DNA of 14,226 bases from Candidatus Heimdallarchaeota archaeon (GTDB lineage: Archaea; Asgardarchaeota; Heimdallarchaeia; Heimdallarchaeales; Heimdallarchaeaceae). The notes beneath the pieces are model-generated. The model searched no databases. It had not been told where the DNA came from and worked only from the letters and a program-made list of their open reading frames with translations. Shown here in pieces: positions 6,723 through 13,870 of this stretch (its first letter is position 1; each line of letters starts with the position of its first letter). The translations under genes were made by a program, and so were the position numbers. Location of the stretch: contig JAGLTP010000412.1 in NCBI GenBank assembly GCA_023135215.1, positions 1 through 14,226 of the forward strand, written 5' to 3'.

Positions 6723-8606
6723 ATGGTGGAAAAGAAAGAGGACAAAATTAGAAGATTTTCCAGATGGCTTTTACCACTATTTATAGGGCTCTTGAGCATT
6801 TTATTACGTATCCCTAAACTACCATACATAAACGGTTATGACGGATTTGAAGTTATTTGGATGGCTTTTGCAATTAATAATGGAGCTTTAGTTAGTGATC
6901 AAACATGGCTTATTCACCCTCTTTCATATTTTGGTTTCTACCCATTTTCTCAATATCCAATTGCACTTCCATTACTATTAGCTGGATTGCTTTCGATAAA
7001 TATCTCATTATCAGTCTCAATAGTTATTATAGATCTCTTATTGACAATGATATGTGCAATTGGTGCATATAAGCTTTCAAGCTTACTTTTCAGGAAAGAG
7101 ATTTTTAGAAATTTGTTTCTTATAATGGTTTTATTTGGAAGTAAAGATTTCTACAACTATACTTACTTTACTCTTCACCCAAGAGGTGTATTATTGGCTT
7201 TATCATTTTGGTTTCTCTATTATCTTCTGAAACTTAAAGACAATGAAAGTACAAAAAATACAATTTTCTCAATAATTAAGATATTAGTAATTTCTACTTT
7301 AATGGTGCTAAGTTATAGAATTTCAGTTGTGTATTTACTTTATTTAGTTCCTCTTGTTTTTCAAATAATTGTAACGTCAAAGAGAATTAAGCCATTTGCG
7401 CAAAAGATCATAGAAACTAGAATAACGGAGGTTTTCTTTTTGCTCTTAGCAATCGGAATGCTAGTTGTGGGCTTTATAATAACACCAGATTTTGATGTAT
7501 CGTTGTGGTCCCCTATATCTGATAGTGGAAATACAACAGCTCAAATTATTTCACTGGGAATGGTTTATTTTTCAAGTCTTGGTGTAATGTTAATATTCCT
7601 TCCAATCGGATTGCTCTCTATCTTTTTCTCAAGAAGGGAGGTGAATTTCGATAAAAGACCATTTCTATTTGTAATTATAAGCTTCATGGCTTTATCTTGG
7701 AAAATTCCTGTATACTCAATAGTTCTTTTCTTACCAGTTTATGTGTGGATAAGTGTTTTAGGAATAAAACAAACTGTATCATTTTTAAGGAAAAGGGGTC
7801 GCACGAATAAATTCTCATTCATTTTATGTGCTTCGATTGTAGGCGTAACTGCAGCATTAGTTCATGTCATCTACATCTCAATAATTACATATGTCAAAAT
7901 TACATATTATGTTGTTTTAGGTGCGATTGGGATTTATGTGTTATTTTTCATAATGAGAAGATATATTTTTGGTTTCAAAAGAATGCAATGGGTTCTAGTT
8001 TTTATGTTTATCATAATTACAAGCAACATACTGTTTCTTCAAACAGCCTATGAGGGTCAAGAAAAATATGCTAGTTTATGGATAGCACCATATTCATTAG
8101 ATTTTTCACAGAATCATATTACTAATGATGAACTTTTAGTTATTGATTATATAAAATCTGAGGGAATTAATGGAACCATCCTTACATCTTCAACCACCCT
8201 CTCTAGACGCATAGGAGGTGCTGGATTTCTACCTACGATCCCAGGCTATCATACTGAACACCCTCTTTATTATGGATGGATACCTGCAAGTTCAGTTATT
8301 AATAGTACTTACTTCAGTTTCCAAGGATTTATTGAAACTTTCAGTTTAGGTTACTATGGTTCTTCATATGAAGATCAAGTTTTATCTTACATTAGAGGAT
8401 TGAATATAACTCGTGCATACACGATTAATATTCTTGTTTCACTTAATATTCAGTATATTGTTGCTATAAAAAACACAAGTAATGACACAATATATCCATA
8501 CTTGTTTCACCCCTATGGAAGCACAAACTATTTCATTTTTGAATCTTTGAATAATCTAGTGCCTTCTTTTAACACAAGTTTTCTCGCTGTTTGGAAAATT
8601 TACTAG
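6723..8606 (+). CDS. Polytopic membrane protein, probable GT-C-type glycosyltransferase
   Basis: A 627-residue integral membrane protein. After a basic cytoplasmic start comes a first helix (about 15-33), then a loop with NGYDGFEVIWMAFAINNG, in which D40 occupies the place of the conserved acidic residue in the first outer loop of GT-C glycosyltransferases (STT3, PMT and ArnT-like). About ten more hydrophobic helices follow, to residue 440. A C-terminal ectodomain of about 185 residues (443-627) carries six N-x-S/T sequons, for example NGT, NST, NIT, NTS and NDT. GT-C enzymes move sugars from polyprenyl-phosphate carriers onto proteins or lipids outside the membrane. No WWD-type STT3 motif is evident, so it is not the oligosaccharyltransferase itself. 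The assignment rests on topology and the D40 loop; another polytopic family is possible. It converges on the epimerase gene. Confidence 0.72.
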   Translation: MVEKKEDKIRRFSRWLLPLFIGLLSILLRIPKLPYINGYDGFEVIWMAFAINNGALVSDQTWLIHPLSYFGFYPFSQYPIALPLLLAGLLSINISLSVSIVIIDLLLTMICAIGAYKLSSLLFRKEIFRNLFLIMVLFGSKDFYNYTYFTLHPRGVLLALSFWFLYYLLKLKDNESTKNTIFSIIKILVISTLMVLSYRISVVYLLYLVPLVFQIIVTSKRIKPFAQKIIETRITEVFFLLLAIGMLVVGFIITPDFDVSLWSPISDSGNTTAQIISLGMVYFSSLGVMLIFLPIGLLSIFFSRREVNFDKRPFLFVIISFMALSWKIPVYSIVLFLPVYVWISVLGIKQTVSFLRKRGRTNKFSFILCASIVGVTAALVHVIYISIITYVKITYYVVLGAIGIYVLFFIMRRYIFGFKRMQWVLVFMFIIITSNILFLQTAYEGQEKYASLWIAPYSLDFSQNHITNDELLVIDYIKSEGINGTILTSSTTLSRRIGGAGFLPTIPGYHTEHPLYYGWIPASSVINSTYFSFQGFIETFSLGYYGSSYEDQVLSYIRGLNITRAYTINILVSLNIQYIVAIKNTSNDTIYPYLFHPYGSTNYFIFESLNNLVPSFNTSFLAVWKIY

Positions 8607-8636
8607 CTTGTTTCTATAGATTGAATTTCCAAACAG
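8587..8636. terminator. Strong stem-loop at the membrane protein/epimerase junction
   Basis: The sequence ctgtttggaaa (8587-8597) is a perfect inverted match to tttccaaacag (8626-8636). Two further pairs (8599-8600 with 8624-8625) follow after one bulged A. The loop holds the TAG stop (8604-8606) of the membrane-protein gene. For the leftward epimerase transcript the hairpin begins 30 bases past its stop. Bidirectional termination or 3'-end protection is inferred. Confidence 0.5.
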
Positions 8637-8665
8637 GAATAAATAATCTCTTCAGAAATGCGTAA

Positions 8666-9610
8666 TCAAGCTTGAGATAACCACTCAAGATACAATTTTA
8701 TTCCGTTACTAAGAGATACTTTTGGAACCCACCCTAGTTTTCTTAATTTAGTCACATCGGGTGATACAAAAGAAACATCTCCTTTCCAACCTCTTTTTCC
8801 TTCTGTAAAGGAGTATTTTACATTTTTAATTTTCATTAATTTAGTGATTTCATCTGCAATGTCTACTACATTAATAGTTTCATCAGAACTGACGTTAAAT
8901 ACATCATATCCACTTTTGATTGATTGAGAGAGTATATTGAAAGCTTCAATTGTGTCTTCAATATAGAGATAGGATTTGGTTTGATTACCATCTCCTAGAA
9001 TTTCCAGTTCTTCTGGATTTGTTTTTAGTTTATGGTAGAAATCATACATTACCCCGTGTTTAGATCTAGGGCCATAGATATTTCCTAGACGCAAGGAAAT
9101 AATATCTAAATTGTATAATGAAGAATAACTTGAACAATACATCTCTGCTGCAGCCTTAGCAGCACCATAATTACTGATAGGTCTTAATGGGTGAACTTCT
9201 GGAGTTGGAGAAGTAGTCGTATCTCCATATACGGTCCCCCCTGATCCTGCAAAGACTAATTTTCGTATGTCTTTCTTCCTCATAAGTTCTAGAATATTGA
9301 ATGTTCCTATGGTATTTACACTGAAGTCATATTCGGGATTCTCTACACTCTTTTTCACATCTGGTTGAGCTGCTAGATGGAAAATTGCTTCAAACTCCTT
9401 AGGTATAGACAATAGAAAATCTAAATTTCTAATATCGTATTTGTAAAAATCTGCTTTTTTTTCTTCAAAATGTTTTTCCAAATATTCTGTTGATGTATTA
9501 GCGGTTAAATCATCGACAACTGTAACAAAAAAACCTTGGTCAACTAGTAAATCTACTAGATGTGATCCTATGAAACCACATCCTCCAGTTACCAATACAT
9601 TTTTCTCCAT
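8666..9610 (-). CDS. NAD-dependent sugar-nucleotide epimerase/dehydratase (GalE-like)
   Basis: A 314-residue extended short-chain dehydrogenase/reductase of the usual length for archaeal GalE-like enzymes. The NAD-binding motif TGGCGFIGSH sits at 8-17, with acidic VVDDL at 31-35 favouring NAD over NADP. HLAAQPDVKKS, AGSGGTVYG (121-129) and the catalytic pair Tyr148/Lys152 (NYGAAK) follow, then RLGNIYGPRSK and the substrate-side SYLYIEDTIEAF and DVFNVSSDE. It probably acts on a UDP- or other NDP-hexose in the cytosol; the sequence does not decide between 4-epimerase and related activities. Its ATG lies 17 bases after the stop of the cysteine-desulfurase gene, with a weak AGGT before it, so it is probably the last gene of that operon. 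A glycan role fits the sugar genes elsewhere in the window. Confidence 0.9.
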   Translation of the reverse strand: MEKNVLVTGGCGFIGSHLVDLLVDQGFFVTVVDDLTANTSTEYLEKHFEEKKADFYKYDIRNLDFLLSIPKEFEAIFHLAAQPDVKKSVENPEYDFSVNTIGTFNILELMRKKDIRKLVFAGSGGTVYGDTTTSPTPEVHPLRPISNYGAAKAAAEMYCSSYSSLYNLDIISLRLGNIYGPRSKHGVMYDFYHKLKTNPEELEILGDGNQTKSYLYIEDTIEAFNILSQSIKSGYDVFNVSSDETINVVDIADEITKLMKIKNVKYSFTEGKRGWKGDVSFVSPDVTKLRKLGWVPKVSLSNGIKLYLEWLSQA

Positions 9611-9627
9611 TTTGAGAACGACCTACT

Positions 9628-10893
9628 TTATTCAATCGCTTTTGCAAAATCCTCTAATGCTCCAAGGAATATTTCAATTTCATTAATGGTGTTATAAATG
9701 TAGAGTGAAGCTCTTACAACCCCTTCTCCTTTGTTTGGTTTTATTCCTATTTGATATTGGAATGGGTGAACGCACATATTCCCTGATCTCATCAATATCT
9801 TATGATTAGGAACCATTTCGTTAAAATATTCTACAATATCATTGTGATTAACAGCATCAGATTTTGGACGAAAAGACACAAGTGCTGCTCTTTGCTTGTA
9901 GTCTAATGGCCCTAGAACTTCAAATTTGTCAAGCTCTAGAATACCTTCAAGCAGCCTTTTTGAGAAATTTAATTCACGATTATGAACATTATCCATACCT
10001 ATATTCTGCAAGTAATCTACTGCCGCTCCTGCACCCAACATCCCCCCATAATTTTGTAATCCTGCTTCAAACTTATGAGGTGGTGGAAGATATTTTGGTG
10101 TTATTGTATTTCCTTCATAAACAACATCTTCGATAACATCTCCTCCAACTAGAAACATATCCAACGATTCTAAGAGTTCATATTTGCCATATAGCGCACC
10201 AATTCCAGTAGGACCACATGCTTTGTGCATACTTAATACACAAAAGTCAACATCAATAGCTCTTACATCTAACTTCTGATGGGGAGCATATTGTGCCTCA
10301 TCTGAGATAACTAAAGCACCATGTTCATGAGCAATTTCAACAACTTCCTTTAACGGTGCTACTGTGCCAGTAAGATTAGAAGCATGAACAAATGAAACAA
10401 TCTTTGTTTTATCATCTATTTTTTCTTCAAAATCAGCAGGTTCAAGTGTTCCATCTTCTTTAGCTTCAACTAACCTAAGCTCGCTTCCAGTTTCTTTACA
10501 CCTTTTGAAAAAAGGAAGCATTCCACTATGATGCTCTAGAGTTGTTGTAACAACATTTTCGTTTTTTTCCAATGGTATTGTTGCGGCTACAAGATTCAAA
10601 CCTTCTGTCGCGTTTCTTGTCCAAATTATTTCATTTGAGCTTTCCGCATTTATGAAATTAGTAAGCTTGTCTCTTGCTTCTTCTGTGAGTAAACTTGTTT
10701 CTACTCCAAGACTATGTGTTGATCTTCCAGCACCACCACACGCCCCTAAATATTTGTAATAATATTCCATTGCTTCCCAAACTTGAACAGGCTTAAGTGC
10801 CATGCAAGCTGAATCAAAATAAATCAAACTTTTTCCATCATAAAGTTCATTTAGAACAGGAAAATCTTTTCTTATCCGAGACCATATAACCAT
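9628..10893 (-). CDS. SufS/CsdA-type cysteine desulfurase (class V aminotransferase fold)
   Basis: A 421-residue PLP enzyme expected to take sulfur from cysteine as an enzyme persulfide and release alanine, supplying Fe-S clusters or thio-modification. Landmarks are YFDSACMALKP (25-35), RNATEGLN, the PLP-stacking EHH (120-122), SDEAQ (197-201), the Schiff-base Lys224 in SMHKACGPTGIG, and Cys374 in RSGNMCVHP, matching the catalytic RxGxxC motif of SufS. RASLYIYNT closes the active site. The early SACMALKP and the ACGGAGRSTHS segment (51-61) differ from textbook SufS (SAATSQKP, HRGVH) and point to a distinct archaeal subgroup. The start at 10893 has GGTGA 4 bases upstream (10898-10902). The small CxxC winged-helix gene ends 12 bases before it and the epimerase follows 17 bases after. 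No SufBC or IscU-like scaffold is in the window. Confidence 0.9.
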   Translation of the reverse strand: MVIWSRIRKDFPVLNELYDGKSLIYFDSACMALKPVQVWEAMEYYYKYLGACGGAGRSTHSLGVETSLLTEEARDKLTNFINAESSNEIIWTRNATEGLNLVAATIPLEKNENVVTTTLEHHSGMLPFFKRCKETGSELRLVEAKEDGTLEPADFEEKIDDKTKIVSFVHASNLTGTVAPLKEVVEIAHEHGALVISDEAQYAPHQKLDVRAIDVDFCVLSMHKACGPTGIGALYGKYELLESLDMFLVGGDVIEDVVYEGNTITPKYLPPPHKFEAGLQNYGGMLGAGAAVDYLQNIGMDNVHNRELNFSKRLLEGILELDKFEVLGPLDYKQRAALVSFRPKSDAVNHNDIVEYFNEMVPNHKILMRSGNMCVHPFQYQIGIKPNKGEGVVRASLYIYNTINEIEIFLGALEDFAKAIE

Positions 10894-10905
10894 TAAATCA
10901 CCATT

Positions 10906-11151
10906 CTATGTATCTTCATCGGGACTGGATATTAGTTTCCAAACAAAGCCAGTCGATGACCACTCTCGTTCTACAACGCCTTGTTCAACAAGTTCTTTTC
11001 CTGCTAAAATAACATCACCACCAGATGTACACCCTGCACATAAATCAGGGAATAAATCTCGCATAGCCATTATTTCTTTTGTTGTTGCAGGATTTTGTTT
11101 CTTTAGAATAGCAAGTATGCATTCAATATTTCGTTCCTTAAAGCTACTCAT
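10906..11151 (-). CDS. Small winged-helix protein with a CxxC motif, unknown function
   Basis: I do not recognise this 81-residue protein. It reads as a winged helix: helix 1 NIECILAILKKQ, helix 2 TTKEIMAMRDLF, a presumed recognition helix SGGDVILAGKELVEQG, and a wing VVEREWSSTGFVWKLI. Between helices 2 and 3 lies DLCAGCTSGGD, with Cys38 and Cys41; Cys11 is the only other cysteine. The position suggests a metal, Fe-S or persulfide site that could tune DNA binding. It ends 12 bases before a cysteine desulfurase start, in the same direction, and would be the first gene of the operon. It could be a local regulator of sulfur metabolism or a small sulfur acceptor; both are inference. AT-rich stretches at 11168-11189 may hold its TATA box. 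No clear Shine-Dalgarno site precedes ATG 11151, so a short leader or none is likely. Confidence 0.82.
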   Translation of the reverse strand: MSSFKERNIECILAILKKQNPATTKEIMAMRDLFPDLCAGCTSGGDVILAGKELVEQGVVEREWSSTGFVWKLISSPDEDT

Positions 11152-11215
11152 GTTATCAGTAATCTAGTTTTAATTAACAATTTAAATTATTCTACTAATT
11201 ACAAATCACTTATCA

Positions 11216-12139
11216 TCAATTTGAAAGAAAATCCGATAAGGATTTTTGCCCTTTTAATTTAAGAGGAACTTCTGAAAATGAGATCATATGCCCAATCAGT
11301 TTAGAGAGATTTGTGACATAGTAACTATTGTTAATTCTAGTTACAGCTAATTTTCCTTTTATCCCTACAAGTTCTCCTGATATCTGCATTGTTTTTTCGA
11401 CTTCGTTTAATATTGGGTTTACATCAAGGGAGGAGATATTACCATAGTATGAAGAAAGTTCTGTTTCTTTGTACAATAATTCAGATTCTTTTGGCTCATA
11501 ATCTGTATTTTCTAAGTAATTTACAACATTTTCTTTAAGTTCTCTAAATTCAGGGAGTGATTTAGAAAGATTAAAATTAAGTTTTCGTGCTTTCTGTGAT
11601 TTTCTGATTGTTTGAGGAACATTTAGCTTTTGTGAGATTTCCTTCTCAATTTTTCTTGCCTCTAAACCATTCTTTGCCCTAAATATCTCAATAGCAATAT
11701 CAGCACCTTGATTTATCCAACGCTTTAATGGATTGAAAGAAACGCCAACTTTCACATTATTAGCAATTAACGCTAAATAAACTGAACAAGGATGTGAAAC
11801 ACAATATTCATAAGCTTCTGGATTTTGAGCGCAATTACTATATGGTTTCGAAGCATCACAGAATAAGAAGCACTTTTCAAAATCATTTTGCTCACAATTA
11901 TAACATCTTGCGTATTGTACTCCAGTTGAATTAGAACAGAGATGATATTTCTCCTTGTTAATTGAATGCCCTATACAGATTTTTTCTTTGAACACTTTTA
12001 CATTAAAGGAATCTTGTGCTTGAAGAGGTTTTTTGTATACTTCTTCAGGTTCTTCTTCTAAGTTACGTAAAAAAAGAAAAGCATATGGAGGAGTAGAAGG
12101 ATCCCATTTGACAGCCATTAAGTGTTCTTTCAATAGCAT
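11216..12139 (-). CDS. DUF2797 family protein, cysteine-rich with a GIY-YIG-like segment
   Basis: A cytosolic protein of about 307 residues. Its first third is rich in cysteine: nine Cys between residues 55 and 118, including CYNC, CFLFC, CAQNPEAYEYC and SHPC, so zinc binding is likely. Next comes VYLALIANNVKVGVS...KRWINQGAD (about 120-146), then a helix with GLEARKIEKEI. The Tyr, Lys-Val-Gly, Arg and Glu order resembles GIY-YIG nucleases and is typical of DUF2797. The biochemical role is not established. It follows the FAU-1-like gene. The frame is open from ATG 12214, which would overlap that gene by 62 bases; ATG 12187 is another option. I favour ATG 12139, just past the upstream stop, or TTG 12133, which has GGAG 6 bases before it. 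The true start is uncertain. Confidence 0.82.
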   Translation of the reverse strand: MLLKEHLMAVKWDPSTPPYAFLFLRNLEEEPEEVYKKPLQAQDSFNVKVFKEKICIGHSINKEKYHLCSNSTGVQYARCYNCEQNDFEKCFLFCDASKPYSNCAQNPEAYEYCVSHPCSVYLALIANNVKVGVSFNPLKRWINQGADIAIEIFRAKNGLEARKIEKEISQKLNVPQTIRKSQKARKLNFNLSKSLPEFRELKENVVNYLENTDYEPKESELLYKETELSSYYGNISSLDVNPILNEVEKTMQISGELVGIKGKLAVTRINNSYYVTNLSKLIGHMISFSEVPLKLKGQKSLSDFLSN

Positions 12140-12152
12140 CTCCACGATCTCT

Positions 12153-13589
12153 TTATTCTGAAAGAATAATGATTTCTTCTTCTCCATCTTCAATCTTTTT
12201 CTTGCAGATTTCATATATTTTGTAAATTTTATCTTTGAAATTTGATGAGATTATGCCTTTTTCAACTAAATCATTTATTACTCCCGCATCTTTGGTTTCG
12301 ATTTCATCGTTTTTCTTAATTATCATTAAACCTAAATCTATGTAACGCAGTTTTCCTCCGTTTGATAGTTCAAGAGGAGTAATTATTTTGATAGTTTCTC
12401 CCAATAGAGAATCTTCACGATTGATTTTCATGTGAACAGACCAACTTCCTTCTTTGGTTATTATTATAGATGAATCACCTTGTTGGATATCTTCTTCAAG
12501 TCCATAATGCACACCTCTTGAGGATCTAAAACTTCTTTTTATAACTAAAACCTCATCAGACCAGCTTAATTGGCCTAAAATTCTTTCTTGAGGTGGAGAA
12601 GTCAGTCTATACTCCTCTAGATACAAGAGAGAATTTTCTGCAAAATCTCTTTCAAGAACTATCTCCTTCAGAATTGGAGATAATTTTTTTCTATCAATTT
12701 CTGTAGATATTCTTTCAGCAAAAGTTGTTGAGAGCTTTAAATCCTGTGAATATGACATAAACCAATGATACATTGGTATTGTGGGGGTTACTTCATTATG
12801 CATTGCAGTTAATTTATCTTTAGCTTCCTTAACAAATAATGCATGAGCAACAGTTTGACCTGGTTGAAGAATACCAGGACCATATGATGATCCGGAAATT
12901 AAAAGATCAAGCTCTTCCGCACGTTGAACAAGTTGATCGATATCAGCTTGAATGCTCTCTTGGGATGCCTTAGTTGCACTTGTTCTCATGATTAAACCAT
13001 GATCTTGAGGTCTTAGTTCCTTTCCAAGTGTAAATAGTTTATCTCGTTCTTGCTTAGGTAACTTTCGGGAAACACGAACAAAATTCGCGTCTCTTTCAAG
13101 AATAACTGAATGCCCAGGAAAATGAACTACTGTTGAACAAACAGGTAATTGGTCTTCAAATATATTTAGTTGTTTTATTTGAACCACAACTTTTTGCCCC
13201 CTATGTAAATCTGAGCCAAAAAGAATTGTATTAATATTTTCTCCTATATCAACAACAGAAAGATTCTTTTCATGATTCACATGAACTACATTTCCATTAT
13301 ACACTGCATGTAGTTGAACAGGATGCTGAAGGATGATAGAATCAGGTATATTATTATGGAGAAGAGCTGCAATAGCAGAAACATATTCTTCATCTCCCTC
13401 TATAGAAATACCATATCCGTCTAGAATGTCTTGAATCTCTAAATCATATGGATCTATTCTTTCTTTTATTTTAAACAAATCTGCTTGTTCAGGGCTAGGT
13501 TGAACAAGATTATACTTTAGATTCTCTGTAATCAATTTTATAATTGGAACATCATAAATACTTCTAACACGAAAAGTTGGGGAAACCAT
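12153..13589 (-). CDS. FAU-1-like RNA-binding protein / RNase E-G family with DUF402 domain
   Basis: The 478-residue length matches Pyrococcus FAU-1 (about 470). The N-terminus FRVRSIYDVPIIKLI...YNLVQPSPEQ is the archaeal FAU-1 opening. An S1-like RNA-binding stretch lies near 95-140 (GNVVHVNHEKNLSVVDIGEN...GQKVVVQIKQ). Residues 163-230 resemble RNase E/G (LERDANFVRVSRKLP, GLIMRTSATKASQESIQADIDQL). The C-terminus (about 345-460) is DUF402-like (GGKLRYIDLGLMII, then acidic residues and VEKGIIS). FAU-1 binds AU-rich RNA and has been linked to rRNA precursor processing. ATG 13589 has AAGGTG (13598-13603) 8 bases upstream. Its end abuts or overlaps the DUF2797 gene, so the two are probably co-translated. 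The tail is strongly charged (KKKIEDGEEE). Confidence 0.9.
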   Translation of the reverse strand: MVSPTFRVRSIYDVPIIKLITENLKYNLVQPSPEQADLFKIKERIDPYDLEIQDILDGYGISIEGDEEYVSAIAALLHNNIPDSIILQHPVQLHAVYNGNVVHVNHEKNLSVVDIGENINTILFGSDLHRGQKVVVQIKQLNIFEDQLPVCSTVVHFPGHSVILERDANFVRVSRKLPKQERDKLFTLGKELRPQDHGLIMRTSATKASQESIQADIDQLVQRAEELDLLISGSSYGPGILQPGQTVAHALFVKEAKDKLTAMHNEVTPTIPMYHWFMSYSQDLKLSTTFAERISTEIDRKKLSPILKEIVLERDFAENSLLYLEEYRLTSPPQERILGQLSWSDEVLVIKRSFRSSRGVHYGLEEDIQQGDSSIIITKEGSWSVHMKINREDSLLGETIKIITPLELSNGGKLRYIDLGLMIIKKNDEIETKDAGVINDLVEKGIISSNFKDKIYKIYEICKKKIEDGEEEIIILSE

Positions 13590-13597
13590 TACATAAA

Positions 13598-13603
13598 CAC
13601 CTT
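13598..13603 (-). promoter_or_regulatory. Shine-Dalgarno site of the FAU-1-like gene
   Basis: AAGGTG on the minus strand, 8 bases before ATG 13589. The intervening ATG, 6 bases upstream in another frame, is followed at once by a stop. A TATA-like CTTTTTATTC lies at 13625-13634. Confidence 0.6.
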
Positions 13604-13697
13604 ATTGGCTGATAGAACAGTATTGAATAAAAAGTTAATGAAACAAAAGTTAAGAAAGAAGAGGGTATGGATGTTTTCTGTATAAATTTTTATAATT

Positions 13698-13780
13698 TGG
13701 AGCCAAGACGGGGATTTGAACCCCGGAGGCAAACGCCAATGGTTTTCGAGACCACCACCTTACCGCTTGGTTATCTTGGC
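13698..13780 (-). tRNA. tRNA-Ser (anticodon CGA)
   Basis: The minus strand folds as a class II tRNA. The acceptor stem GCCAAGA pairs with TCTTGGC. The D arm is ACC/GGT. The anticodon stem GTGGT/ACCAT holds the loop CTCGAAA, giving anticodon CGA (13746-13748 on the plus strand). The variable arm TGGCGTTTGCCTC contains a GGC/GCC stem, and the T arm is CGGGG-TTCAAAT-CCCCG. CCA is encoded at 13698-13700. The long variable arm and the anticodon both say serine. The discriminator is U (13701) where serine tRNAs normally have G. Confidence 0.95.
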
Positions 13781-13798
13781 ACAAATTTTATCTATTCA

Positions 13799-13807
13799 CA
13801 TAAAATG
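13799..13807 (-). promoter_or_regulatory. Possible TATA box for tRNA-Ser
   Basis: CATTTTATG on the minus strand, centred about 23 bases upstream of the tRNA 5' end. It would give a start very near the mature 5' end. The match is moderate. Confidence 0.35.
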
Positions 13808-13824
13808 CTTGATAAAAGAAGTTT

Positions 13825-13843
13825 GAAGAATTAAAAATTCTTC
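13825..13843 (-). terminator. Hairpin downstream of the zinc-finger membrane protein gene
   Basis: The perfect 8-base stem gaagaatt/aattcttc has a 3-base loop. It begins 28 bases past the stop at 13871. The leftward transcript also passes U-rich stretches on both sides (for example TTTTCTTTAAAATTTTT before it and CTTCTTTTA after), which suits archaeal U-tract termination. It lies ahead of the tRNA-Ser promoter. Confidence 0.5.
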
Positions 13844-13870
13844 GTTCTTAAAAATTTTAAAGAAAATAAG

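Noticed and set aside
7826..8053. Plus-strand open frame within the membrane protein gene
   Set aside because: It is a shifted frame of transmembrane codons with no independent signals.
9864..10136. Plus-strand open frame opposite the cysteine desulfurase
   Set aside because: It is antisense to a conserved enzyme and has no ribosome-binding site or family resemblance.
12140..12214. Long N-terminus of the DUF2797 protein starting at ATG 12214 or 12187
   Set aside because: No ribosome-binding site precedes either, and the extra lysine-rich residues come mostly from overlap with the upstream gene's tail; kept only as a stated alternative.
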